Positions 7,451 to 15,158 of a DNA stretch of 15,326 nt are shown in pieces. Positions within the stretch are counted from its first letter, which is position 1, and each line of letters begins with the position of its first letter. Under the pieces are notes generated by a model. That model was not told the DNA's origin. It saw only the letters and a list, made by a program, of their open reading frames with translations, and made no database searches. Origin of the DNA: Rhodopirellula sp. (GTDB lineage: Bacteria; Planctomycetota; Planctomycetia; Pirellulales; Pirellulaceae); the NCBI GenBank assembly GCA_002712845.1, contig PAUV01000108.1:1-15326 (forward strand), in the 5' to 3' direction. Position numbers and translations under genes: made by a program.

Positions 7451-7855
7451 GGGTTGTCTCCTGCGTTAGGTCAACTGCCTGAAATATCAAGAACCACCGT
7501 CAACCAACGTCTTAAAGCAATAAAGTTCTCATCACACAGTACAAGGCTTGGACAGTCGTGACCCAAGTGTTCTTCACCTTGCCGTTGCCCGACACTCTCG
7601 GGCGACGGAAAAAAAGCAGTAACCACCTCGGGTACTCCCGTATCCCCCACCAGTTTAGCGGCGATGTCAATCAAAGGCGGATAATTGCGTTAGTTGCCGC
7701 TGGTAGATCGAGGTAGAAAACGACCCTTCGGCCACTCAAAAGGCTGTTGCCACGACCGGCTTTTGCGGCAATCCAAGCAACACACCCTTCTTCCATGCAA
7801 CGTAACTGAGCTGATCACACGCACGCGGCTCGAGTAGAAACCTACCAGAGCATTC
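7451..7855. other. 405-bp gap with one doubtful small reading frame
   Basis: Between the Bax inhibitor-1 gene and the Lon-N-domain gene (both minus strand) there is no recognisable gene. One minus-strand frame (7471-7674, 67 codons, TTG start, preceded in frame by a TAA) ends 20 bases before the Lon-N gene. Its product (for example HLGHDCPSLVLCDENF, LRRWLTVVLDI) resembles nothing I know and has no ribosome site. It could be a small gene, a remnant, or simply the leader and promoter region of the two-gene unit. The rest shows no clear hairpin or repeat. Confidence 0.4.
7458..7462 (-). promoter_or_regulatory. Shine-Dalgarno of the Lon-N-domain gene
   Basis: AGGAG on the minus strand lies 7 bases before ATG at 7450, one of the clearest ribosome-binding sites in the window. 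It fixes the start. Confidence 0.7.
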
Positions 7856-8590
7856 TCAGTCGCGACTCGCCATCAAAATGCGCAACACGTAGAAGAACAA
7901 CATCACAACGTCTGCAAACAGCACCAAAGAAGCTGCAACGTGTTGGTCTACACCAAAGTGATGAATCACATTGGAGGTGTCGTAGAGGATATAGGCACAC
8001 ATGAATGCCACCATCAACGCAGAAAACCATAGCCCAAGGGAGAATCCGAACAGGATACCCGCAACGATGACGCCCATCGCGACGAATCCGAAAATCATCA
8101 AGTAACGGCCCCAATTGCTAAGGTCAGCACGCGTGATGAAGGCAACCGCAGTCAAGCCTAAGAAGGCGACCCCAGTGATGACCCCTGCCGTCGCCGGCAG
8201 GCTGGGATCTTGCAACACATTGATGCAGATGTACAGAATCGGCAGCAGCGTGATTCCCCAGGCACCCACATAAAGGGTCAAACCGGCGTATTGCAACGGT
8301 GCCGGCGACCCACTGTTGGCCCAACTACGGGCGACCCAACTCACTGCCATGAAACCGACTATCACCAACAACCAGCCGTAGCCCCCGGTCATGGTGGCAA
8401 CCATGTTTTGCATCGTGGCAACCGGGACCGCGTTGAATAAAACAAATTCCAACCCAATCAAGGCCAAAATCGCACCAGTTAGGTGCGTGTAGGTTCGTCG
8501 GATGAAAGCGGTGCGCTCATTTTCTGGCGCATGAACGACTGCGTTCTCAATATTGACCGCATAGGGGTTGTTCTGGTCGATATGCGACAT
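7856..8590 (-). CDS. Bax inhibitor-1/YccA family membrane protein
   Basis: 244 residues from ATG at 8590. About seven hydrophobic helices run from residue 36 to the C-terminus after a polar N-terminal tail. The family's final helix is recognisable (ASLVLFADVVMLFFYVLRIL), preceded by FMCAYILYDTSNVIHH. The two aspartates D204 (YDTSN) and D227 (FADVV) correspond to the paired aspartates that act as a pH sensor in the Bacillus homologue YetJ, a calcium-leak channel. Bacterial members are inner-membrane proteins with proposed roles in ion leak or in protecting the membrane and interacting with FtsH; which applies here is unknown. The frame extends to a TTG at 8650, but AAGGA 10 bases before the ATG at 8590 and family length favour the shorter form. 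It is divergent from dcd. Confidence 0.9.
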   Translation of the reverse strand: MSHIDQNNPYAVNIENAVVHAPENERTAFIRRTYTHLTGAILALIGLEFVLFNAVPVATMQNMVATMTGGYGWLLVIVGFMAVSWVARSWANSGSPAPLQYAGLTLYVGAWGITLLPILYICINVLQDPSLPATAGVITGVAFLGLTAVAFITRADLSNWGRYLMIFGFVAMGVIVAGILFGFSLGLWFSALMVAFMCAYILYDTSNVIHHFGVDQHVAASLVLFADVVMLFFYVLRILMASRD

Positions 8591-8866
8591 CGCGGGGGTT
8601 TCCTTCTCTGCTGACTTAGGTTCGAGCGACGGAAAAAACTTCCGTGACAAAAAATAGCGAAAATACCGCTCCGTTTGCCTGATGCCGGATTATACGCGAC
8701 CAAGTTCCTTTGGTGCGAGGGGAAATGATTGACGAGCCGGCACTCGTGCGCGACAATCTGCACGTGCAGGGGCGTGAACCCCACCCTTGATCGGATCAGA
8801 CGGTACCGCCGCCTCGGTTCGATTGACGACTCATCCCGAATTACCCGCAACGGACCAAGACTGATC

Positions 8867-9445
8867 ATGCTGCTTTCGGGTCAAGAGATACAGCGACGCC
8901 AAGACAGCGATTTGCTCATTGAGCCCTTCTCAAACGAACGGCTCAACCCCAACAGCTATAATCTCGCTCTCCACGACGAGCTCCTCGTTTACGAAGAAGT
9001 GGTGTTTGATGCGGCATCACCGAACCGCTATCGACGGCTAGAAATCCCCGCCGAGGGCCTCACATTGCAGCCCAACATGCTGTACCTCGGGCGAACGGTA
9101 GAGTACACACAAACGCACGGTTTCGTCCCCATGATTCAAGGCCGATCTTCATTGGGCCGACTGGGACTGTTTATCAATCCTGGTGGGAGCGTTGGCGACG
9201 TTGGCTACTGCGGAACGTGGACACTGGAAATGCACTGCGTTCAACCAGTTCGAATCTACCCCAACATGCAGGTGTGCCAAATTTACTACCTGTCACTCGA
9301 AGGTGCTGCGGATTCCTACTGCAGCGATAAGTACCAGAATAGCCGCGACATCCAACCCAGCTTGTTATTTCGTGAACTTGGGGGTGATGATCAGGACACC
9401 CAGTTGGAACTGAACTTTGACGAATTGCTGCATGGCAGCAAGTGA
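8867..9445 (+). CDS. dcd: dCTP deaminase
   Basis: 192 residues, the usual length, from ATG at 8867 (MLLSGQEIQRR is the normal family start). The enzyme deaminates dCTP to dUTP for dTTP synthesis and is a trimer with a dUTPase-like fold. RLNPNSYNLALHDEL matches the family's opening N-P-x-S-x-x-L segment, QGRSSLGRLGLF (91-102) is the triphosphate-binding motif, and E121 in WTLEMH is the expected catalytic glutamate. KYQNSRDIQPS (155-165) is the nucleotide-covering tail. The classic T-A-H-x-I-D-P-G loop is replaced by NPGGSVGDVGYCG; D111 keeps the aspartate. This is a recognised-looking subfamily pattern, and whether it also has dUTPase activity as in bifunctional archaeal enzymes cannot be told. 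A 46-codon in-frame extension to 8729 is not family-like and was left out. The ribosome site is weak. Confidence 0.88.
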   Translation: MLLSGQEIQRRQDSDLLIEPFSNERLNPNSYNLALHDELLVYEEVVFDAASPNRYRRLEIPAEGLTLQPNMLYLGRTVEYTQTHGFVPMIQGRSSLGRLGLFINPGGSVGDVGYCGTWTLEMHCVQPVRIYPNMQVCQIYYLSLEGAADSYCSDKYQNSRDIQPSLLFRELGGDDQDTQLELNFDELLHGSK

Positions 9446-9472
9446 GATCCTAAGGCAGCCAACAGCTGGCCT

Positions 9473-9525
9473 CTGGCATTCAAAACCTGGCATACAAAAT
9501 CGGACCAGTCGAGTCGGGACCAGTC
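9473..9525. repeat. Short imperfect tandem repeats between dcd and panE-like genes
   Basis: CTGGCATTCAAAAC (9473-9486) is followed directly by CTGGCATACAAAAT (9487-9500), 12 of 14 bases identical. GGACCAGTC then occurs twice, at 9502-9510 and 9517-9525, a 15-base period. The second pair runs just into the end of the panE-like gene. No strong terminator stem is seen in this convergent gap. Confidence 0.6.
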
Positions 9526-10489
9526 ATTCACGTGAGTGTTTGAGCTTGTGAGTTGATTGCCTCGATTTGTGATCCAAAAACAACAGTTCGCGATAAAGCA
9601 TTTCAACGCGTGGCATTTCGCATCCCCGATCTCTCGCGTGCCGAATCGGGACTCCAAGGATCGCTTCGATCTCCATCGGTCTATGGTTGATGAAATCAAG
9701 CCGCATGCTGCTGTCATAGGGAACCATGTCCCGTGTGACATCCAGTGTCGTTTGAATCACCTGTTCGCTGATCTTCGATCCACACGCACTGGCAGCGCGG
9801 TGCACCTCTTCCATCAGACTTTTGGCCAAGTCACACGACTCTGGGCTTTCCATCAATTCCTGCGTCGAAGCATTTAGCACAACCGATAACCCGTTGAAGG
9901 GAATATTCCACATCAGTTTTTCCCATCTCGCCGCAGCCAGATCAGGAACAAGCTTCGCGTCAATTCCTGCGTGCACCAAATCATCGCGGATCGCCGCCGC
10001 GTGGTCTGAAGTTGGTTTCAGTGTGGGCTGGTAATCACCAAACAGGATTCGACCGTGATCAAGATGCCTGATGTGGCCGGGGCCCACTTTGTTGCTGCAG
10101 AGAAAACAACATCCGCCCAGCACACGATCAGGGCCAACGACTTGAGCAGCGTCATACTCCACGTCCAATCCATTCTGAAGCACAAGGACACGTCCGCCTT
10201 GTGACGTCGGTCTTGGCAGCAGATCTGGCAACAGTCCGTTCTGAGTGGTTTTCAGTGCAACGACGGTTACATCACAGGGAGGCATCGTTTCCGCAGAAGC
10301 GTGAACATTGACCTCTTTGACTTCAAAATCGCCCAACGGCGTTTCGACCTTCCAACCGAGCTGACGGACATGCTCTGCATCACTACGCAGCAGAAAGTGG
10401 ACTTCGAATCCAGCTTTTGCCAACAAGCAGCCGTAAAGCCCACCCAATGCACCGCCTCCGATGACACCAAACCGCGTCGTTCTCACCAT
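9524..10489 (-). CDS. panE: 2-dehydropantoate 2-reductase (ketopantoate reductase)
   Basis: 321 residues. The NADPH-binding Rossmann motif GVIGGGALGGLYG (8-20) opens the protein. VALKTTQN (77-84) and VLQNGLD (103-109) match the conserved K and N of the N-terminal domain. In the helical C-terminal domain K191 in RWEKLMWNIPFNGLS aligns with the catalytic lysine of E. coli PanE (K176), N195 with N180, and E273 in MEIEAILG with the substrate-binding glutamate. The reaction reduces 2-dehydropantoate to pantoate with NADPH for pantothenate and CoA. The family includes paralogues with other substrates, so the gene symbol is probable rather than certain. ATG at 10489 has GAGGTGA three bases upstream, rather close; a GTG codon directly after the ATG would give better spacing. 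The gene is 250 bp downstream of prs on the same strand, probably with its own promoter. Cytoplasmic. Confidence 0.82.
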   Translation of the reverse strand: MVRTTRFGVIGGGALGGLYGCLLAKAGFEVHFLLRSDAEHVRQLGWKVETPLGDFEVKEVNVHASAETMPPCDVTVVALKTTQNGLLPDLLPRPTSQGGRVLVLQNGLDVEYDAAQVVGPDRVLGGCCFLCSNKVGPGHIRHLDHGRILFGDYQPTLKPTSDHAAAIRDDLVHAGIDAKLVPDLAAARWEKLMWNIPFNGLSVVLNASTQELMESPESCDLAKSLMEEVHRAASACGSKISEQVIQTTLDVTRDMVPYDSSMRLDFINHRPMEIEAILGVPIRHARDRGCEMPRVEMLYRELLFLDHKSRQSTHKLKHSRE

Positions 10490-10711
10490 GGCTCACCTCG
10501 CGTGTGGAATTGAAAACGGCGGCTCGCTGAGACATTCACTGGTTGTTTCAAGCCTCACTGCAAGCCGTATTTCACACCGTGACCAGTTCCGGGAATCGAG
10601 ATGCACGCGACAGTGGCAAGTTTCACTGTGAATCCACGCCATTACCAAGCAGTGACCGCCGCAACGAAAGCCTAGCCATCCTTCATCACACCAGTCATAG
10701 TCACATCTACC

Positions 10712-10727
10712 CGGGTTACACTACCCG
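10712..10727 (-). terminator. Weak hairpin downstream of prs
   Basis: On the minus strand CGGGT-AGTGTA-ACCCG lies 12 bases beyond the prs stop. The stem is only 5 bp and no T run follows, so it may contribute to transcript ending but is not a classic intrinsic terminator. The remainder of the 250-bp prs-panE gap shows nothing recognisable. Confidence 0.25.
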
Positions 10728-10739
10728 CTAGTGCGACAC

Positions 10740-11690
10740 TCAACGTTCGCGAAACAATTCACTAATGGATTGGTCGTGATGAATCCTCTTGATTGCTTCA
10801 GCCAACAACGGGGCGACCGTCAGTTCGACGAGATTGGGCAATTGCTTCTCTTTTGGGATCGGTATGGAATCTGTAACCACGATCGAATTGATCGGCGCGT
10901 CACGTAATTTTTCGATTGCCGGCCCGCACATCACCCCATGCGTCGTGGCGATATGAATTTCCCGCGCCCCCGCTTCATGGACTAGCCGGGCGGCGCCACA
11001 GATGGACCCTGCCGTGCTGATCATGTCATCAAACAGCAATGCGATTTTTCCATCGACGGGGCCGCCGATGATCGTGCTTTGGCGTACTTCCAACGCGCTT
11101 GTGCGCCGTTTATCCACGATGGCAAGCGTCCCCCCAAGTCGTTTGCTGTGACCGAGGGCGCGTTTGATACTACCTTCATCCGGGCTGACGACAACAATAT
11201 CGTCACCTTCCATCCCCAAGTCGCTGAAGTGCTCGTTGAGCACCGGCGCGGCATAAAGATGATCGACAGGCACATCAAAAAAGCCTTGAATCTGTGCAGC
11301 GTGCAAGTCCATAGTAAGCACGCGATCAGCACCAGCACGCGTGATCAAGTTAGCCGCAAGTTTGGCGGTAATCGGAACACGCCCCTCATCTTTGCGGTCT
11401 TGGCGTGCGTATCCATAATAAGGAATGACAGCGGTGATCCGTTCTGCGCTGGCCCTTTTGCAGCAGTCGATCATGATCAACAACTCCATCAAGTTGTCGT
11501 TGACCGGAGGTGCTGTGGGCTGAACAAGAAACACATCGCGACCGCGTACGTCCTCGTCTAATTTGCAGAAGTTCTCACCATCGGGAAATTTCCCAAGCGT
11601 GATAGCAGCGGGCTCAAGGTGGAGATGTTTACAGATTTTCGCAGACAACTCGTAATTTCCACGACCGCTGAATATTTTTAGTTCACGCAT
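10740..11690 (-). CDS. prs: Ribose-phosphate pyrophosphokinase (PRPP synthetase)
   Basis: 316 residues, the standard length of class I enzymes. It transfers pyrophosphate from ATP to ribose 5-phosphate, making PRPP for nucleotide, histidine and tryptophan synthesis. Visible motifs are SGRGNYELSAKI (8-19), ATP-binding YYGYARQDRK (91-100), metal-binding MDLHAAQIQGFF (127-138), VSPDEGS (168-174), the flexible-loop DKRR (193-196) with K194 and R196, and the ribose-5-phosphate loop LLFDDMISTAGSI (218-230) with D221 and D222. All key residues are present. The ATG lies inside the end of the GlmU-domain gene: ATGCGTGA is shared, an 8-base overlap that indicates translational coupling and co-transcription. 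A glmU-prs order is also known from Bacillus and others. Cytoplasmic; probably constitutive. Confidence 0.96.
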   Translation of the reverse strand: MRELKIFSGRGNYELSAKICKHLHLEPAAITLGKFPDGENFCKLDEDVRGRDVFLVQPTAPPVNDNLMELLIMIDCCKRASAERITAVIPYYGYARQDRKDEGRVPITAKLAANLITRAGADRVLTMDLHAAQIQGFFDVPVDHLYAAPVLNEHFSDLGMEGDDIVVVSPDEGSIKRALGHSKRLGGTLAIVDKRRTSALEVRQSTIIGGPVDGKIALLFDDMISTAGSICGAARLVHEAGAREIHIATTHGVMCGPAIEKLRDAPINSIVVTDSIPIPKEKQLPNLVELTVAPLLAEAIKRIHHDQSISELFRER

Positions 11691-12432
11691 AACCCATGGC
11701 TCTCATTTGCTCGTCAACTTGCTGCAATTCGTCGACATTGTTGATCGACAATGATTCACACTCTTTGAGAACAGGCACTGCTGCCACCGGTCGCCCGGCT
11801 TCGCGTAGAAGTCTCGCACAATCCGTTAGATAGTACTCAGATTGGGCGTTATCGTCACTAAGTTGCTCCAAAACCTGTAACAAATCCTGGGTTTCGAACA
11901 GGTAGGTGCTCATGTTCACCTCCCGAATCGCCAATTGTTCGGCAGTTGCGTCTTTGTGCTCAACGATCCCCGTGAATTCGCCTTCTTGATCACGGACGAT
12001 GCGGCCCAACCCAGTGGGATCGTCTTTTTCGAGCGTGCCAAGCAGCAAGGCTGGCTGAGTCTGCTCAAAATGCTGCAGAAGCTCCTGCAGACTGGAGGCT
12101 TGGATCAGCGGAGAATCCCCAGCGACGACGATCGTTGGGCCCTGCTGCTCAGCCAGAGCATCTCGGCACATCTGAACGGCATGCCCCGTGCCCAATTGCG
12201 GACTTTGCAACACGAAATGAGTGTCACCCTGACGGGACTTCAATTCTGCCTCCACCATCTCCGATTCATGGCCCACCACGACGATATGTCGTCGGATTCC
12301 CGCTTGTTCGAGCGCGTCGAGCACAAAGTGAATCATCGGCCGCCCCACCACAGGACACAGCACTTTGGGCAGATCGCTCTTCATACGCGTCCCCTTACCA
12401 GCAGCCAAAATCACAGCACAAGGTTCATTCAT
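11683..12432 (-). CDS. GlmU-type N-acetylglucosamine-1-phosphate uridylyltransferase, single domain
   Basis: 249 residues, matching only the N-terminal pyrophosphorylase half of GlmU (bifunctional GlmU is about 450). The nucleotide loop LAAGKGTRM (9-17) with K23, LQSPQLGTGHA (75-85), VAGDSPLI (103-110) with metal-binding D106, GRIVR (143-147), IVEHKDA (156-162) with E158, EVNMSTYLF (171-179) with N173 and the late N231 correspond to the UTP/GlcNAc-1-P site residues of E. coli GlmU. The left-handed beta-helix acetyltransferase domain is absent: the gene ends in GYA and TGA right at the prs start. It would make UDP-GlcNAc if GlcNAc-1-P is supplied by another acetyltransferase; a related sugar-1-phosphate is also possible. 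ATG at 12432 has no clear ribosome site. An inverted-repeat region lies in its leader (12458-12489). Confidence 0.82.
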   Translation of the reverse strand: MNEPCAVILAAGKGTRMKSDLPKVLCPVVGRPMIHFVLDALEQAGIRRHIVVVGHESEMVEAELKSRQGDTHFVLQSPQLGTGHAVQMCRDALAEQQGPTIVVAGDSPLIQASSLQELLQHFEQTQPALLLGTLEKDDPTGLGRIVRDQEGEFTGIVEHKDATAEQLAIREVNMSTYLFETQDLLQVLEQLSDDNAQSEYYLTDCARLLREAGRPVAAVPVLKECESLSINNVDELQQVDEQMRAMGYA

Positions 12433-12457
12433 TTCAATAAAATCGCTTCGAGGCTAG

Positions 12458-12489
12458 AAAAAATGACTCCAAAAATGGAGCCCTCCATT
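12458..12489 (-). promoter_or_regulatory. Overlapping hairpins with T run in the GlmU-domain leader (possible attenuator)
   Basis: On the minus strand AATGGAG-GG-CTCCATT (12474-12489) overlaps a second possible stem, CTCCA-TTTT-TGGAG (12467-12480), so only one can form at a time. The second is followed after TCA by six T residues (12458-12463), about 25 bases before the GlmU-domain ATG. The order looks like an anti-terminator/terminator pair, but the stems are short. Confidence 0.3.
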
Positions 12490-12593
12490 GCCAATCGTCT
12501 ACTCTCACGCCAAATCTCACAAGACGGGCGAATTCGTCTGGATTCCGAATCCCAAAATTGGCGACAATTACCGCTGATACGCAGACAAAATGC

Positions 12594-12598
12594 AAGGA
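12594..12598 (+). promoter_or_regulatory. Shine-Dalgarno setting a GTG start for the acyltransferase
   Basis: AAGGA stands 7 bases before GTG at 12606, whereas the frame's earliest start, TTG at 12558, has no such site. The GTG is therefore the likely start. Confidence 0.6.
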
Positions 12599-12605
12599 AG
12601 CCCAC

Positions 12606-13598
12606 GTGACGACGGCTGTGACGATAACGAACCTCTGGCAACGCTCTCAGCGCCTCACGACGCTGATCGTCGATTTTGTGCTTTATGCTACGGTCCGCGT
12701 CCTGATCTCGGTTTTGCAAACGCTGCCCACTGATATGGGCGACAGGCTCTGCCATGGACTTGCGTGGCTGGCGATTGGACCACTCAAAATACGTCGAGAC
12801 ATCACTAAAAAAAATCTGGACCAGATTTTCCCGAACGCAAGCAAGGAAGACCGCGAACGCCTGTCGCTAGCCATGTGGCACCACCTATTCCTGATGGTCT
12901 GTGAAATCGCGTGGGCTCAGCGCCGCCTGCATCTGACCAACTGGAGCCAGTACATCGTCTTCGAGGAAAACCGGGAAACGCTTCGGCATCTGCTGAGCCG
13001 CCGCCCAAAAGTGACCGTCACCGGGCATTTTGGAAATTTTGAGGTCGGTGGCTACCTGACTGGGCTCATGGGCTTCAGCACACTCACAATCGCGAGAAAA
13101 CTCGACAACCCGTTTCTGCATGACTGGGTACAACGCTTTCGCGGTGCAAAAGGCCAACACATGGTCGACAAGGAAGGCTGTGCCCCTGCCGTCGATGACC
13201 ATCTCAAAAATGGTGGCATCCTGACCCTACTAGCAGACCAACACGCGGGACCCAAAGGATGCTGGGTAAACTTTCTCGGAGTTCCCGCATCCTGCCATAA
13301 GGCGCTTTCACTGTTTGCTCTCAGTTCCAACGCGCCCATGATGATCGGTTCAACAACCAGAATCACGGGGCACCCCATGCGTTTCAAAATGTCATGCTCC
13401 GGTGTCGCTGACCCGGAAAACGATCCCGAAGGTCATTGCGAGTCCATTAACACACTGACACGCTGGTACAACGCAGGGCTCGCCAAAGACATCGACCAAT
13501 CTGTTGAGCAGTATTGGTGGTTACATCGACGATGGCGAACGCCACCCCCGCGAGTTGCGGCACGACTGGCAAAAGCTGAGCAGCGAAAAGCTGCCTAA
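12606..13598 (+). CDS. LpxL/HtrB-type lysophospholipid acyltransferase
   Basis: 330 residues from GTG at 12606. A hydrophobic N-terminal stretch (about 19-38, IVDFVLYATVRVLISVLQTL) suggests inner-membrane attachment. The catalytic H-x4-E is in TGHFGNFEVGGY (H141, E146), the second conserved block is LLADQHAGPKGCWVNFLGVP (about 208-227), and the end carries WWLHRRWRTPPP, all typical of the lipid A late acyltransferase family. These enzymes transfer an acyl group from acyl-ACP to a lipid A precursor or another glycolipid. In a planctomycete this fits an outer membrane with lipid A, but an ornithine-lipid or other acceptor cannot be excluded. It is transcribed away from the GlmU-domain gene, whose product supplies the UDP-GlcNAc from which lipid A starts; this is suggestive proximity only. 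It ends convergently with the next gene. Confidence 0.88.
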   Translation: MTTAVTITNLWQRSQRLTTLIVDFVLYATVRVLISVLQTLPTDMGDRLCHGLAWLAIGPLKIRRDITKKNLDQIFPNASKEDRERLSLAMWHHLFLMVCEIAWAQRRLHLTNWSQYIVFEENRETLRHLLSRRPKVTVTGHFGNFEVGGYLTGLMGFSTLTIARKLDNPFLHDWVQRFRGAKGQHMVDKEGCAPAVDDHLKNGGILTLLADQHAGPKGCWVNFLGVPASCHKALSLFALSSNAPMMIGSTTRITGHPMRFKMSCSGVADPENDPEGHCESINTLTRWYNAGLAKDIDQSVEQYWWLHRRWRTPPPRVAARLAKAEQRKAA

Positions 13599-13800
13599 AC
13601 CACGCGGTGCAATCGCAGTAACAGCGACAGCATCAGTAACCCGTGTAAACGAGTCGCTAAGCAGCAGCCATCAATCATTCGGTCTGCAAACACTGAATGA
13701 AGCACTCGCCGAAATGATTCTGCGTTGCATGATCTGATCGACGATTGAGCGGCAGCACGCACTCGTCGCCTCACAGCGACTCGCTCCCAGTTATCTATTA

Positions 13801-15003
13801 TCAATAACGCCCTCGCGTACGGGCACCCGATGCAACGCCGTTATAGGCAGGTACTTCATACACACTGAACTCTGCCCACAACATGAGATGATCACTGACC
13901 ATCAAAGCCTGTTCCTGGGTGATTCCGAACTGCCGCTGCAAATCAACTAATCCAAATCGCCCCGTATATTCACGCGTTGTCGTTTGGTCGATCAGAATGT
14001 GATCGAGCGTGCGAGTCTGCATCGTGTCTGTCAAACAATCTCCCCCAACAGAGACCAAATTGGAAACCTTCCCCAACTCGTCTAATCCTGCAGTATTCAC
14101 GCCAAGATTCCCCAGCAGGATGCAATCTTCCTCTCCATTTTTCTGATAGCCATATTGCCGCACACTCTGGAAGACGTCATCAAGTACATTCATTTCGTTA
14201 ATGGAAGATCCCGCACGGACATCACTCGGGTTGGCGTAAGCGTTGATCAGGGTAAAGCGAAACGGGCTGCGACCTCCGACAGCCCCAAAACGAGTCTCGA
14301 AAGATCCAACCATTGGCTCAAAATGCATCCGGTCGGTAGGATCCTGGACGACAAAGACGCTGCCAGGCCGCAGCTGAATTCTTGCCTGATCCCAGATGAA
14401 CGCAAAGCACTGCATGTCGCCCTCACGCCCCACAGGTGGGCTGACTTGCGATCCAAACTGACCGCCAGACGCTCCGAGCTTCTCCATCAGCAACTTGATA
14501 CCGCTGGAGTCACTCGAAACACCTTGGATTGCCACAATATCCACACGAGAGATCACGCTCGCCAATACCGACAGGATCCCGTCGTCCTGAGCTTTCACGG
14601 TACCAAAGTCCTGAATACTGAACGTAGCAAGACTCATCGTTTCGGTTGATTTCCCTGTCGGAGTTGGCAAACTTACCGGCTGGATTGAGGAGGGCACACT
14701 TGCTGCCGACGCCGCACTGGTTCCGCTACCAATATGAATCGCGGACAGATCCACCTTACCGGTCACCACCATCCCCAGCACGAACACAAATCCAGCGACA
14801 CTCACGAGCGGACCGATGTAACGCGTCAGTGGGATATGAGCTTTGGCTGGGCGATGTACCGCTTTCGGGTTCTGTGCTGCATCATTTGAGTTGCCATTGT
14901 GCCCTGTGTTCTGGCCTCCACCAGAATCATTGCCGCCCCCACCGGATGTATTTCCCTTATGCCCCTTACTGGATCGCCGCTTGCGTTTTAAAAACTTAAC
15001 CAT
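13801..15003 (-). CDS. Membrane-anchored endonuclease/exonuclease/phosphatase-fold protein, probably inactive
   Basis: 400 residues from ATG at 15003; the frame also runs to a GTG at 15015. Order: very basic start (MVKFLKRKRR), a Gly/Asn/Ser-rich stretch (17-45), one membrane helix (62-80), a Ser/Thr/Pro linker, then a DNase I-like domain (about 125-385). By the positive-inside rule the domain lies outside the cytoplasm. Family motifs are recognisable but altered: F-N-I-Q-x-F-G reads FSIQDFG (S129 for N), the metal-binding D-I-V-A-I-Q-E reads DIVAIQG (G161 for E), L-I-N-V-H reads LINAY (Y256 for H), and G-D-x-N reads GNLG (N299 for D, G301 for N). LDHIL (D334, H335) and SDH (370-372) remain. 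Loss of most catalytic residues suggests a pseudoenzyme with a binding or structural role. No frameshift or stop interrupts it. Confidence 0.75.
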   Translation of the reverse strand: MVKFLKRKRRSSKGHKGNTSGGGGNDSGGGQNTGHNGNSNDAAQNPKAVHRPAKAHIPLTRYIGPLVSVAGFVFVLGMVVTGKVDLSAIHIGSGTSAASAASVPSSIQPVSLPTPTGKSTETMSLATFSIQDFGTVKAQDDGILSVLASVISRVDIVAIQGVSSDSSGIKLLMEKLGASGGQFGSQVSPPVGREGDMQCFAFIWDQARIQLRPGSVFVVQDPTDRMHFEPMVGSFETRFGAVGGRSPFRFTLINAYANPSDVRAGSSINEMNVLDDVFQSVRQYGYQKNGEEDCILLGNLGVNTAGLDELGKVSNLVSVGGDCLTDTMQTRTLDHILIDQTTTREYTGRFGLVDLQRQFGITQEQALMVSDHLMLWAEFSVYEVPAYNGVASGARTRGRY

Positions 15004-15158
15004 TTCACATCTCACGCCAGTACAAAAGAACGATCCCGAGAACGCTCACTAAATCAGACACTCATACTTCGTATCAACTTGAGGGCGGCACAACGAATGC
15101 AAGCGGTGGATGGGTATGCGTGACCCACAAAGCCATTTCAAAGAGTCCTTTCACAACG

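Noticed and set aside
8629..8645. Hairpin ACGGAA-AAAAC-TTCCGT upstream of the Bax inhibitor-1 gene
   Set aside because: A 6-bp stem without a T run after it on either strand; it lies in a leader and no known element matches.
8729..8866. 46-codon N-terminal extension of the dCTP deaminase frame
   Set aside because: The family starts at M-L-L-S-G-Q-E-I; the extension is Arg/Cys-rich, unlike any deaminase N-terminus, and lies in the divergent promoter region.
13765..13780. GTCGC-CTCACA-GCGAC hairpin between the convergent acyltransferase and endonuclease-fold genes
   Set aside because: The 5-bp stem does not extend and no T run follows, so it is not convincing as a terminator.
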